Below, in pieces: positions 53,834 through 62,078 of a stretch of 64,000 nt of DNA. The DNA lies in NCBI RefSeq assembly GCF_004005845.1, contig NZ_SADE01000004.1:310001-374000 (forward strand), given 5' to 3'. Made by a program: the position numbers and the translations under genes. The notes under the pieces were generated by a model. That model was given only the letters and a program-made list of their open reading frames with translations. It did no database searches and had not been told where the DNA came from. The first letter of the stretch is position 1, and each line of letters starts with the position of its first letter. Source of the stretch: Hwanghaeella grinnelliae. Lineage in GTDB: Bacteria > Pseudomonadota > Alphaproteobacteria > UBA8366 > Aestuariispiraceae.

Positions 53834-55990
53834 ATGCAAAAGGCAATACTTCTCGCGACATTGATCGGAACGGCAATCGGAATGCCTGTTCTAGCGGAAG
53901 CGCAGAATGTTAAAGTCGACAGTTCCGACGAGGCAGGTGTTGAGCAGGGATCCGAACCTGAGGCACTGGAGTCGGTTGTCATCTTCGGAGAAGTGATCCC
54001 GTATTTCGAACAGTCGAATTCAACGGCCCTAAAAGGGGCAGTTGAACGGACTAAGGTTCCGTTCACGACGAATACAATGAACGCCCAGGTCATTGAAGAC
54101 TTGAAAGCGGAACGTCTGGAGGAGGTTTTTGAATACATACCGAGTTTTTCCAGAAGCAACAGAACCGCAAACAATTTCACGATCAGAGGACACTCGGCGG
54201 ATCTCCAAAACCTTCAGGTCGACGGCCTGCCGGGTTTGACCAGCAGGTTCGGTTCCCCCGTTACGGCAAATATTGAAAAGGTCGAGGTTCTGAAAGGGCC
54301 GGCATCGGTGCTGTACGGCTGGATGGATCCGGGCGGGCTGGTGAATATGATCACGAAAAAGCCTGAAGACGATGAGTTCACGGAAATTAGTCTGTCGGGC
54401 GAATTTTTTCCGGAGTACGGAGACGAGAGCGGTTCCTTCTCCGTCGACACAAACGGTCGGGTCAAGAAAGACGGTTCGATCCTGTATCGCGTTGTTGCCG
54501 GATATCAGAATGAAGACTCGTTCAGGGACTTCGTGAAAAACGAGGAAGCATGGTATTTTTTCCCCAGCCTGTCCTGGGTTCCCGACGCAGGCAAACGCCT
54601 GGATGTCCAAATGGAATATACGGAAGAACGGCGAGCGGGGGACAGCGGGCTGTTCGTGTTGAACCAGGACATCAAACAGCGCGCGGATATCACGACCTAT
54701 TATCAGGAACCGGGTGATACGCTCGACGATTTCGGCATTGCGCTGAACGTAAGTTATGAAGATCAGTTCAGGGACGATATGAAGCTGAACGCCAAGTGGC
54801 GCAGCGTATATCATGAAGACGAAAAAGATCTCTACGAAAACAACTTCGTGCAAGCCGACAACACCTTGCGCCGCCGGAATCGGCATCAGATCAACGTGCG
54901 GCAATATCATTTCGGCGATGTAAATCTCGACATCGACTTCGACGCGGGTTTCAAGCAGAAACTGATCACGGGTATCGGCGGCGGCTATGAACTCCGGCAA
55001 TTCGACCGCCTTGCCTTCGATGCGCGGGGCGCCAATGTCGGCTTGAACAATCCGATCTATACCGGTGACATTCTTGCCGATGACCCGGACAGCTTCCGGA
55101 CATTCAATCTGTACAATGCAGGTATCTATGCACAGGACCAGGTGTTCCTGACAGACAAGCTTACCCTGCTGCTCGGCGCCCGGTTCGATTCCCAGTGGGG
55201 TGACCTGACCACGGTCTTCCCGGACGGCCCGACAGACGGTGAGGATTCCGAGGAATCCGCTTTCATAACCACCCAGGCATATAATCTAGGCGGTACCTAT
55301 GAAGTAACGAACCAGGTAGCGCTTTACGCAAGCATGTCACAATCCTTCAATCCGCAATTCATTCCGACCTTTGATGCGAACAACAACCAGCTCGATCCGG
55401 AAAAGGGAATTCAGTACGAGGTCGGGGCCAAGTTGAGCTTCCTCGACAACAAGCTCACCACGAACATCTCGGCATATGATCTGACGAAAGAGAACGTCGC
55501 TGAAACGGTGAACGGGGTGAGCCAGCTTGTCGGCACAATCGAAAGCTACGGCGCGGAAGTGGAAGTACAGTATCAACCCTCGCTCAACTGGCAGTTTCAG
55601 GGGTCGTACGCCTATACCCATGCGGAGGTTACGGAAACAACCAACCTGGATGCTCTTGGCAACGTGCCGGGCTTCGCGCCGAAACACACGGCGGCCGTAT
55701 TGCTGCGCTATAACTATCCTGAAGAGGTCTTCGACGGTCTTGTCGGTGCCGGCGTCGGTGCGCGGTATCAGTCCGAGCGGTTCACCGATGAAGAAACGTC
55801 GAGGCGCGTCTTGCTTCCGGGATATGCGGTGGCCGACCTTAACTTCTATTATGAATTGGAAAGGGTGAAACTGTCCCTCAACGTGGAAAACGTCTTCGAC
55901 AAGGTCTACTTCAACGGCGGACGCAATGACACGGAAGTCCATGCCGGCGATCCGCGGAAGGTAATTCTGAAAGCCAAATGGTTCCTATGA
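53834..55990 (+). CDS. TonB-dependent siderophore receptor
   Basis: 718 aa outer-membrane receptor. Signal peptide to about residue 24 (PVLAEAQ). The plug domain spans about 45-170 with NNFTIRGHSADLQNLQVDG and VEVLKGPASVLYG and the typical GGLVNMITKKP end. The 22-strand barrel includes QYEVGAKLSFLDNKLTTN and the C-terminal signature VENVFDKVYFNGG before the final strand. Family type FhuA/FpvA (ferric siderophores). Start ATG 53834 with GGGTGG upstream. A Fur-like site lies upstream and the convergent ABC operon completes the uptake route. Confidence 0.95.
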   Translation: MQKAILLATLIGTAIGMPVLAEAQNVKVDSSDEAGVEQGSEPEALESVVIFGEVIPYFEQSNSTALKGAVERTKVPFTTNTMNAQVIEDLKAERLEEVFEYIPSFSRSNRTANNFTIRGHSADLQNLQVDGLPGLTSRFGSPVTANIEKVEVLKGPASVLYGWMDPGGLVNMITKKPEDDEFTEISLSGEFFPEYGDESGSFSVDTNGRVKKDGSILYRVVAGYQNEDSFRDFVKNEEAWYFFPSLSWVPDAGKRLDVQMEYTEERRAGDSGLFVLNQDIKQRADITTYYQEPGDTLDDFGIALNVSYEDQFRDDMKLNAKWRSVYHEDEKDLYENNFVQADNTLRRRNRHQINVRQYHFGDVNLDIDFDAGFKQKLITGIGGGYELRQFDRLAFDARGANVGLNNPIYTGDILADDPDSFRTFNLYNAGIYAQDQVFLTDKLTLLLGARFDSQWGDLTTVFPDGPTDGEDSEESAFITTQAYNLGGTYEVTNQVALYASMSQSFNPQFIPTFDANNNQLDPEKGIQYEVGAKLSFLDNKLTTNISAYDLTKENVAETVNGVSQLVGTIESYGAEVEVQYQPSLNWQFQGSYAYTHAEVTETTNLDALGNVPGFAPKHTAAVLLRYNYPEEVFDGLVGAGVGARYQSERFTDEETSRRVLLPGYAVADLNFYYELERVKLSLNVENVFDKVYFNGGRNDTEVHAGDPRKVILKAKWFL

Positions 55991-56012
55991 TTGGCTAACG
56001 CGTTCCCAGCGT

Positions 56013-56059
56013 GCCCGCCTCTTCAGTACATGCGTCGTGCTGCAGAGGCGGGCCGTTTT
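56013..56059 (+). terminator. Terminator of the TonB receptor gene
   Basis: Stem GCCCGCCTCT (56013-56022) / AGAGGCGGGC (56044-56053) with a 21-nt loop, followed by CGTTTT. Ten perfect base pairs, 23 nt after the receptor stop. Confidence 0.7.
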
Positions 56060-56110
56060 GTATTGAGCTGGGGACAAGCTTGCGCGCGGTCCATTTCCCG
56101 AGGGGTAGGA

Positions 56111-57106
56111 TCAATCCTCAAACGGTACGAATTTTCTGGTCACGATGTTCGACATATAGATCGCCAATACCTCCTCCAAGGCACGAAAGCTAAGCGCGCG
56201 CATGATTTCCCTGGGGATCAGGATATGTTGGTTGTGGCGGGGGGCATGCAGGAAGGCATCCCAACCGGGGATCAGGTTGTCCCAATTCGCGCGCAGCTCA
56301 CTTGGACCCGAAAACCGTCTTTCCGAATAGGAACTGACAAGGAAGTCGCCGTCGATTGACTGTAGCTGTTCCGGACTTAGGTCCAGCCGCTCCCCATTCA
56401 GACCATCGACAACTTCCGGGCGGGAAAACCCAAGATCGGACAGTACGGCCGTCATTGCATCATAATGCTTGAAAACGCGAAGGCGTTTCCCGTTCACTTC
56501 GGCCACGGCGACCACGATATCCTGGGCATCGATACCCTCTTCCTCGATTAAGTGCCGAGCCTCCCCCAATCGAAAATCATACAGGTTTGCCAGACGTTCA
56601 AACGCGTCCAGCATGCCGGTAGCATCCGCGATGCGGCGGTACCGTTCGCGCGCGGGGTTCGACCAGATTTTTATGACGACCGTCGGCGCCACAACGGAAT
56701 ATCTGGAGTAGTTCTCTGCAGCGAAGTCCGGAACCAGTATCAGGTCCGGTTTCAAAGCGGCAATTGCTTCGACATCTGGCTGGTGTGTTGTGCCGACGAA
56801 GGCGATGTCGCTGTTTTCGAAGGTTGTGTGGAATAGTTCATAGGCGCCCCGAATGACGGGCCTGCCGTCATTCACGCCTTCTACGACATCGCCGACGGAT
56901 GCGACTATCGGCGCCCCCATCTCAACAAGCGGTGCGGTGAACTGTTCTCCCCGAAGAGAAACGATACGCTTCGGCTTGACCGGGATTTCGACCTCATGGC
57001 CAAGACCGTCGACAAAGATACGCGTTTCTTGCGCCTGGGCAGGGGCCAAGGCAACAACGGAAATGCCCACTGCGGCAGTAAGTGCGAACAGGCACAAAAA
57101 TTTCAT
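56111..57106 (-). CDS. Iron-siderophore ABC transporter substrate-binding protein (FecB/FepB type)
   Basis: 331 aa with signal peptide (cleavage near PAQAQE, residue 26). Type III periplasmic binding fold with two lobes joined by a long helix: VKPKRIVSLRGEQFTAPLVEMGAPIV and DVEAIAALKPDLILVPDF are family signatures. Last gene of the minus-strand ABC operon, 25 nt after the second permease. Binds ferric siderophore delivered by the TonB receptor. Confidence 0.93.
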   Translation of the reverse strand: MKFLCLFALTAAVGISVVALAPAQAQETRIFVDGLGHEVEIPVKPKRIVSLRGEQFTAPLVEMGAPIVASVGDVVEGVNDGRPVIRGAYELFHTTFENSDIAFVGTTHQPDVEAIAALKPDLILVPDFAAENYSRYSVVAPTVVIKIWSNPARERYRRIADATGMLDAFERLANLYDFRLGEARHLIEEEGIDAQDIVVAVAEVNGKRLRVFKHYDAMTAVLSDLGFSRPEVVDGLNGERLDLSPEQLQSIDGDFLVSSYSERRFSGPSELRANWDNLIPGWDAFLHAPRHNQHILIPREIMRALSFRALEEVLAIYMSNIVTRKFVPFED

Positions 57107-57131
57107 GACACCTCTCTTGAGTTAGGTCGGG

Positions 57132-58181
57132 CTATGACAGCGATGTACGAACGCGCCGCAACAGCAGGATCGCGAAAATCGGCGCGCCGATGATGGAAGA
57201 GACCAAGCCTGCCGGCAGTTGAATGGGGGCTGCTGCGGTCCTCCCCACCAAATCGGCCAGGGCAACAATCAAGGCACCGACAAAGGCCGTAAGGAAAAGA
57301 TGCGTGCCCGGGCGGCTTGGGATCAAACGGTGTACGAGCTGCGGGGCAAGCAAACCTACGAAGCCAATCGGGCCGGCGACGGAAACGGCCAAGGCGGCCA
57401 AGGCGACCGACAGTGTGATGACGGTAAATCGGGCCCGCCGCACATTCAGCCCTAACGCCGAGGATATCTCCGGACCGAACCGCAAGACTGCCAACGGGCT
57501 CGCTACCCAAACCAGCAAGGGGCTCAGAACAAGGAATCCAATTATCAGTACCTGGCAAACTTTCCAGCTTGCCGTATGGACACTGCCCGCCAGCCAACTC
57601 AGGGCCTCCATCGCCAGATTGATTTGGCCATAGGTTAGTGCGGCGGTTGTCACCGAACTGATCAAAGCGGCCAAGCCGATCCCAACCAGTATGAACCGAA
57701 GCGATTGCGCCGAGCTTCTGCCTGCGGATATCCACTGAATGAGAAGCGATGCCAGGATTGCGCCGCCAAAAGCGCAGAGAGGGCGCCAAAACAGGGATGT
57801 CGTCGGGAACAGAATGATCAAGGCAACCACCGCGAGGCTTGCCCCTTGACTGACCCCAACAAGGGAAGGGTCCGCCAGTGGATTGCGGGTGACACCCTGT
57901 AACAAGGCGCCCGAAAGACCCAGCATGGCTCCAACAAGACACGCAGCGATAAATCTGGGAAGCCGCAGCTCCCACAGAACGGTTGTTTCCGTTTGCCCCG
58001 AAGCGGGAGAAGTCAGGGCTGCCCACAGGCCGGGCAGCGAGATCTCGAATGAGCCCATCGCGGCACTGGTTGCCAGAAGGGTCAGCAACAATATGGTGAA
58101 TAGTACGGCCAGTACCGGGGCGTATCTGTGGAGCCGGCCACTGATGCGTCCATCGAAAAAACGGAAGGAAAAATCGTTCAC
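57132..58181 (-). CDS. FecCD-type iron-siderophore ABC permease (second)
   Basis: 349 aa, about ten membrane helices. Typical family stretches are RLPRFIAACLVGAMLGLSGALLQG and RNPLADPSLVGVSQGASLAVV, and the EAA-like coupling loop near GPIGFVGLLAPQLVHRL. The N-terminal 20 residues are an extra polar segment. Overlaps the first permease gene by 4 nt (ATGA). Confidence 0.95.
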   Translation of the reverse strand: MNDFSFRFFDGRISGRLHRYAPVLAVLFTILLLTLLATSAAMGSFEISLPGLWAALTSPASGQTETTVLWELRLPRFIAACLVGAMLGLSGALLQGVTRNPLADPSLVGVSQGASLAVVALIILFPTTSLFWRPLCAFGGAILASLLIQWISAGRSSAQSLRFILVGIGLAALISSVTTAALTYGQINLAMEALSWLAGSVHTASWKVCQVLIIGFLVLSPLLVWVASPLAVLRFGPEISSALGLNVRRARFTVITLSVALAALAVSVAGPIGFVGLLAPQLVHRLIPSRPGTHLFLTAFVGALIVALADLVGRTAAAPIQLPAGLVSSIIGAPIFAILLLRRVRTSLS

Positions 58182-59170
58182 AGCACTCTCCGGATCAGCA
58201 CCAGGAACAAGGGCGCTCCCAACAGTGATGTGACGACCCCGGTTGATATCTCGACTGGGGAAAGAACCGTGCGCGCGACCAAATCCACAATCAGTAGGAA
58301 TATCGCGCCGAACAGGGCGGAAAACGGAATCACGTGTCGATAGTCAGAGCCAACGACAAGACGCGTGGCATGCGGGACAACAAGGCCGACAAAACCCAGC
58401 GGTCCTACCAGGGCAACGGACGCCGCGGTCAGCGAGACAACACAAAACAGCAATCGAAGGCTCAGTTTTTTCGTGTCGACGCCCAGACCCGTTGCCGTCT
58501 TGTGTCCCATCGACAAGGCAGTTACCTGCCGCGCCGAAAAGAGCGCGACCGCCAAGCCGATAACGCACCAGGGCAAACACCATGGAAGCATCTTGGCCGC
58601 ATCGGTCGTAATCGCACCGGAAAGCCATACCCGGAAGGACGCAAAGCCTTCTTCGTTCAGCAGGTTCAAGGCCGACACATTGGCGGCCAGGAAAAGTGAC
58701 ACCGCTGCCCCGGCAAGGAGAAGCATCGCCCTTGAGTTCGCGCCAGGTGCAAAAAACGAAATAGCGGCAACCAGCAAAGCGGCGGCCAACGCGCCTAACA
58801 CCGCGAAAACCGGGATTAAACTGTCGGAGTCGATACCCAAGACGGCAGCGCCGACAACGACACCGAAGGAAGCGCCGCTTAACAAACCCAAAAGACCAGG
58901 ATCGGCCAACGGATTTCGGGTCACACCCTGCATCAACGCGCCGGCCACAGACAGGGACGCGCCAACGGTCATGGCTGCCAGCAGGCGTGGCAAGCGCATC
59001 TGGCGGATCACGACATGATCGAAGTTTCGGTCATCGAACGCCCATATGGCTTGCCATATGTCACCCAAAGCAATGGCTTTGGCGCCAAAGCCAATATGGA
59101 AAATCGCGACGACGAACAACAACGCCAACGCGGCCGGAAGAAGCCGGGTCGCTGAAGAAAAAAGGCGCAT
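58178..59170 (-). CDS. FecCD-type iron-siderophore ABC permease (first)
   Basis: 330 aa. It has RLPRLLAAMTVGASLSVAGALMQG and RNPLADPGLLGLLSGASFGVV, paralogous to the next permease, and GPLGFVGLVVPHATRLVVG. ATG 59170 is 4 nt after the ATPase stop. The two permeases form the heterodimeric inner-membrane channel. Confidence 0.95.
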   Translation of the reverse strand: MRLFSSATRLLPAALALLFVVAIFHIGFGAKAIALGDIWQAIWAFDDRNFDHVVIRQMRLPRLLAAMTVGASLSVAGALMQGVTRNPLADPGLLGLLSGASFGVVVGAAVLGIDSDSLIPVFAVLGALAAALLVAAISFFAPGANSRAMLLLAGAAVSLFLAANVSALNLLNEEGFASFRVWLSGAITTDAAKMLPWCLPWCVIGLAVALFSARQVTALSMGHKTATGLGVDTKKLSLRLLFCVVSLTAASVALVGPLGFVGLVVPHATRLVVGSDYRHVIPFSALFGAIFLLIVDLVARTVLSPVEISTGVVTSLLGAPLFLVLIRRVL

Positions 59171-59174
59171 TGGG

Positions 59175-59990
59175 CTACTCCGCCGCTGTCGAAAATCCGT
59201 TTGTGTTCGGAACACAAACGGGCCGGCCGGAAATCGGATCTTGGACAATGGAAGCCTCGAGATCGAAGACCGTTTTGAGGTTGGCGGCGGTAAAAACCGA
59301 ATTGACGGGCCCGTCCGCGACGAGCCTGCCATCGCGCATCATAATCATCCGATCCGCGAAGGCGGCCGCGACGTTCAGGTCGTGGAGCACAACCAGGACC
59401 GTACGATTTTCAGTTCGCGCAATTCGTTGCAGCAATCCCATCAATTCCACCTGGACCTTCAGGTCAAGAAAGGTTGTCGGTTCGTCCAGCAATAGGGCGG
59501 GCGTCTCCTGTGCCAGGACCATGGCAATCCAGCACCTCTGTCTTTGGCCGCCGGAGAGCGTGCTGACCTGTCGGTTCGAAAACTCCGTCAGGAAGGTCAT
59601 TTTCAGTGCTTTATCGATTGCGGCCGCATCCTCCACTGACCATTGCCGGATCAGAGATTGGTGAGGAAACCGCCCCTGGGAAACCAGTTCATGAACGGTC
59701 AATCCTTCCGGCGCCACGGGACCTTGCGGCAAAAGCGCCAGTTTTCGCGCAACCTGGCGGGTTGGACTGTTATGAATATCGATGTTGTTCAGAAGGACTT
59801 GTCCGCGCTCTATCGGCAAAACCCTGGCAATCGCGTGCAGCAGGGTTGATTTTCCACATCCGTTGGGACCGACCAGTGCCGTGAGGTCTCCAGCAACAGC
59901 GCGGCAGCTCAACCCGTCGATAATCTGTTTTCGTCCGTAAGAGACCGAAATATCATTGACACATATTGACGCTTCAATCGTCACAGCCAC
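59175..59990 (-). CDS. Iron-siderophore ABC transporter ATPase (FecE/FepC type)
   Basis: 271 aa. Walker A GPNGCGKST, Q-loop LLPQG, signature STLSGGQRQRCWIAMVLAQE, Walker B ALLLDEPTTFLD and H-loop VLHDLN. Start GTG at 59990. First gene of the operon ATPase-permease-permease-binding protein. A Fur-box-like site lies 84-102 nt upstream. Confidence 0.95.
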   Translation of the reverse strand: MAVTIEASICVNDISVSYGRKQIIDGLSCRAVAGDLTALVGPNGCGKSTLLHAIARVLPIERGQVLLNNIDIHNSPTRQVARKLALLPQGPVAPEGLTVHELVSQGRFPHQSLIRQWSVEDAAAIDKALKMTFLTEFSNRQVSTLSGGQRQRCWIAMVLAQETPALLLDEPTTFLDLKVQVELMGLLQRIARTENRTVLVVLHDLNVAAAFADRMIMMRDGRLVADGPVNSVFTAANLKTVFDLEASIVQDPISGRPVCVPNTNGFSTAAE

Positions 59991-60073
59991 GCATTCCCAA
60001 CCACATCCTGCAGATCTTGGAAGCCTTGATACAAAGCGGTGTTCTTTTCTGTGTAATCAGCCGACAAGTCAAC

Positions 60074-60092
60074 GAGAATGCTAATCATTCGC
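60074..60092 (-). promoter_or_regulatory. Fur-box-like site before the ABC operon
   Basis: GAGAATGCTAATCATTCGC matches the 19-bp Fur consensus at 15 positions, with intact AATCATT core and dyad symmetry. It lies upstream of the ATPase gene, so the ABC operon is probably repressed by Fur when iron is plentiful. Confidence 0.75.
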
Positions 60093-60530
60093 GTATGCAT
60101 CTATGCCTGCGGCAATTTCCCGGCAAAGGCCATGGATCGTAGGATCTCGCGGGCGCAATTGTGCCGGGCGGGCAGTTTGAGGAGCAAATCTATCATCCCC
60201 TCCGTATCCTCAGGCGCTGGATGCTGCGATGATGGGGCAGCATTTCGGTGGAGAGGGGCAATGCAGTTCCGGTGGAAGAAGATGCACTGGAAAACAGGGA
60301 AGGTAGGCTCCGCACAACGAAAAAGGCGTGCGGGGTTTTGTGCCAGCGACCGGCGTTCTACGGACCGCAACCCACCGAGATCGAAATTGTTGCGGAGAAG
60401 TCCGCGCCACCCCACGGAATTAGTAGACTATGCGTTTTTCCACGCCCGGAAGCTTCCGCGACCCAAATAGACATTTCACCCGCTTGCCAAGCCCAGCGTT
60501 TCTGCCTAGAAACCCGGGCATCTCCTCGGT
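60093..60530. other. 438-nt region with no recognised gene
   Basis: Open frames up to about 130 codons exist on both strands but their translations are rich in Arg, Pro and Cys and resemble no family; start signals are poor. It may be remnant DNA at the island edge. It lies between the Fur site and the truncated tRNA. Confidence 0.4.
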
Positions 60531-60573
60531 CGGGGCGTAGCGCAGCCTGGTAGCGCATCTGCTTTGGGAGCAG
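60531..60573 (+). tRNA. Truncated tRNA-Pro (anticodon TGG), 5' part only
   Basis: The 43 nt match the 5' part of an alphaproteobacterial tRNA-Pro: acceptor 5' strand CGGGGCG, D arm with GCGCAGCCTGGTAGCGC, and the whole anticodon arm CTGCT-TTGGGAG-CAG with anticodon TGG. The sequence then breaks off: the variable loop, T arm (GGTTCGAATCC) and 3' acceptor strand are missing and unrelated AT-rich DNA follows. Not functional as it stands. Breakage inside a tRNA gene suggests insertion or deletion by a mobile element. Confidence 0.8.
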
Positions 60574-60587
60574 GCGACGGTTATGGA

Positions 60588-60665
60588 TTATCTATATAAA
60601 ATAAAATCATTTTCTCGGTTTATCTCATCCAGTATGGCGTAGAATCTGACATCGTCCTCTGTCAT
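60588..60665 (-). CDS. Short ORF with strong ribosome-binding site, probably a truncated gene start
   Basis: 25 codons, MTEDDVRFYAILDEINREN then DFILYR and stop. The ATG at 60665 is preceded by CGAGGAGCCGATC, a near-perfect Shine-Dalgarno at ideal spacing. The acidic, ordered-looking start suggests the beginning of a longer gene cut by the junction next to the broken tRNA. Family unknown. Confidence 0.35.
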   Translation of the reverse strand: MTEDDVRFYAILDEINRENDFILYR

Positions 60666-60767
60666 GATCGGCTCCTCGCGCCTGGAATATGCTCTGCACC
60701 CCAAAAACTGGATCGTATTAAGTTAGAGTTTTCCACTGGGGTTTTCTCGACCGAGGGAGGAGTGGAA

Positions 60768-61077
60768 GCGATGAAGATTTACCGTTTCGGGAAATCTGCC
60801 GGGAGGCTGGATTAGCCACGCGACGTGTTTCAATTGGCGGAAGAGGTATGCAGGGTTGCTGCTGGACGAGATCCACCGGTTGAAGCGACTCGAGGATGAG
60901 AACGGCCGTCTGAAGGAGATCGTAGCGGATCTGACGCTCCGTCGTGAGACACTGCAGGATATCATTAAACGAAAGCTCTTTGGCCTGCACGGAAGGTTCA
61001 GTCGGTGGACGGGATGTTGGTGGATTGGGGTGTTTCGATTCGGCGTGCCTGCCTTGCTCTGGCTTTTGACACCTTAA
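60768..61077 (+). pseudogene. IS3 orfA remnant
   Basis: Starts MKIYRF, like the MKxSRF start of IS3 OrfA, then breaks. From 60811 another frame reads ISHATCFNWRKRYAGLLLDE and continues RLKRLEDENGRLKEIVADL and RETLQDIIKRK, the leucine-zipper region of OrfA. The middle of the protein, about 20 residues, is deleted and the frame is shifted. Confidence 0.8.
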
Positions 61078-61640
61078 CCTATCACTACAAGTCCGGTCGC
61101 CCCGGCCAGGCCCCGCTGGAGAAGCGAATCTGGGAGATTCGTGAGATACGCGTCCGGTATCGATGCCGGCGGGTCCATGTCCTGCTGCGACGGGAAGGTC
61201 GGATGATCAACATCAAGAAGACCCATATGATCTACAAAGAGTTGGGGCTGCAACTCCGGTAAGAGCACCCTAAGCAGCGCGTGAAGTCGGAGCTTTGGAA
61301 AGACCGGGAGGAAGCTGCCGGACCGAACGATGTCTGGACGATGAACTTTGTCCACGATCAACTAGCCAAGGGCCGCAAGCTCCCCATTCTGAGCGTTGTC
61401 GATACCCACTCTCGGTACGCGCGACTGACCCGTGTGTTGCCTTCACGACGAGAATTTGGTTCAGACGCTGGAGATGATTTGCGCTCCAGTCGGCTATCCG
61501 AATACGATCGACGTCAATAACGGCTATAAGTTCATCTTCCGGGACATGGACCTATGGACCGTTGCTAACGACGTGAAACTCGACTTCTCGCGGCCAGGGA
61601 ATCCGACAGACAATGCAAGATCCCGACGGCACAATTAGCT
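61005..61640 (+). pseudogene. IS3 orfB (DDE transposase) remnant
   Basis: Translation follows the IS3 OrfB pattern: VSIRRACLALAF, YHYKSGR, VRYRCRRVHVLLRREG and KELGLQLR. An in-frame stop (61260-61262) interrupts it, then PNDVWTMNFVHDQLAKGR follows, and after a frameshift near 61440 VGYPNTIDVNNGYKFIFRD and FSRPGNPTDNA. Two DDE positions are mutated: WTMN for WSMD and DVNNG for VDNG. The C-terminus with the catalytic Glu is missing. Clearly inactive. Confidence 0.85.
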
Positions 61641-61715
61641 GACCATCAGGCTAACAATCGGGAAGCTCTAACTCTGGGCGGAACAAAGAATGGCCCAGAG
61701 CGAACCTGAACGAAG

Positions 61716-61859
61716 CTAACTTGCAAATGAGGGCTCATTGGGGACCAAGCCGAAAGCTTCGTCGGGTTGAGAGGGGGCGAAAACTTCAATGCCGTCACGT
61801 GGACCCGCGTATGGACCTCTCAGCGGGTCATAATAGACAGGCGCATTCAGTGTAATCAT
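61716..61859 (-). CDS. Possible small protein, 47 aa
   Basis: Translation MITLNAPVYYDPLRGPYAG, then PRDGIEVFAPSQPDEAFG and LVPNEPSFAS. The composition is protein-like and a GAGGG lies 9-13 nt upstream of the ATG. No family recognised. It stands alone in the AT-richer region between the dead IS and the lipoprotein gene; it may also be a remnant. Confidence 0.3.
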   Translation of the reverse strand: MITLNAPVYYDPLRGPYAGPRDGIEVFAPSQPDEAFGLVPNEPSFAS

Positions 61860-62078
61860 TTCCCCGAGCCCTCGAAGCTAAAAGAATAGTGGGTGGAAAA
61901 TGTATCCGGCACGTGATTAGAGGGTGACTATTGAGATCCCTCAATACGAGTTGAAATCTACAAAGATTAAACCTTGACACGAAGTGTCGCGGTATTCCAC
62001 GGTTCATTTGTGGCTACGTAGTGGCGATTCACACGTTTGTTTGGGGACAAACGGTGTGACTTTCTGTGGGTGGGGGAT
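61860..62078 (+). promoter_or_regulatory. Upstream region of the lipoprotein gene
   Basis: 219 nt, no gene seen. TTGACAC (61974-61980) could be a -35 element and is part of a perfect dyad GACAC-GAA-GTGTC (61976-61988), a possible operator. The ribosome-binding region is GTGGGTGGGGGAT directly before the ATG. Confidence 0.35.

Larger units (their letters stand above)
60695..61674 (+). mobile_element. Decayed IS3-family (IS407-like) insertion sequence
   Basis: About 980 bp. The left end begins near TGCACCCCAAAAACTGGATCG and contains AAGTTAGAGTTTTCC (60720-60734); the right end has the partly matching inverse GGAAGCTCTAACTC (61661-61674). Between them are remnants of orfA and orfB on the plus strand, with internal deletions, frameshifts and a stop codon. 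Target-site duplications could not be identified. Non-autonomous and dead. Confidence 0.8.

Noticed and set aside
60078..60553. Open frames on both strands between the ABC operon and the tRNA fragment
   Set aside because: Translations are low-quality (rich in Arg, Cys, Pro), mutually overlapping and without ribosome-binding sites or family resemblance.
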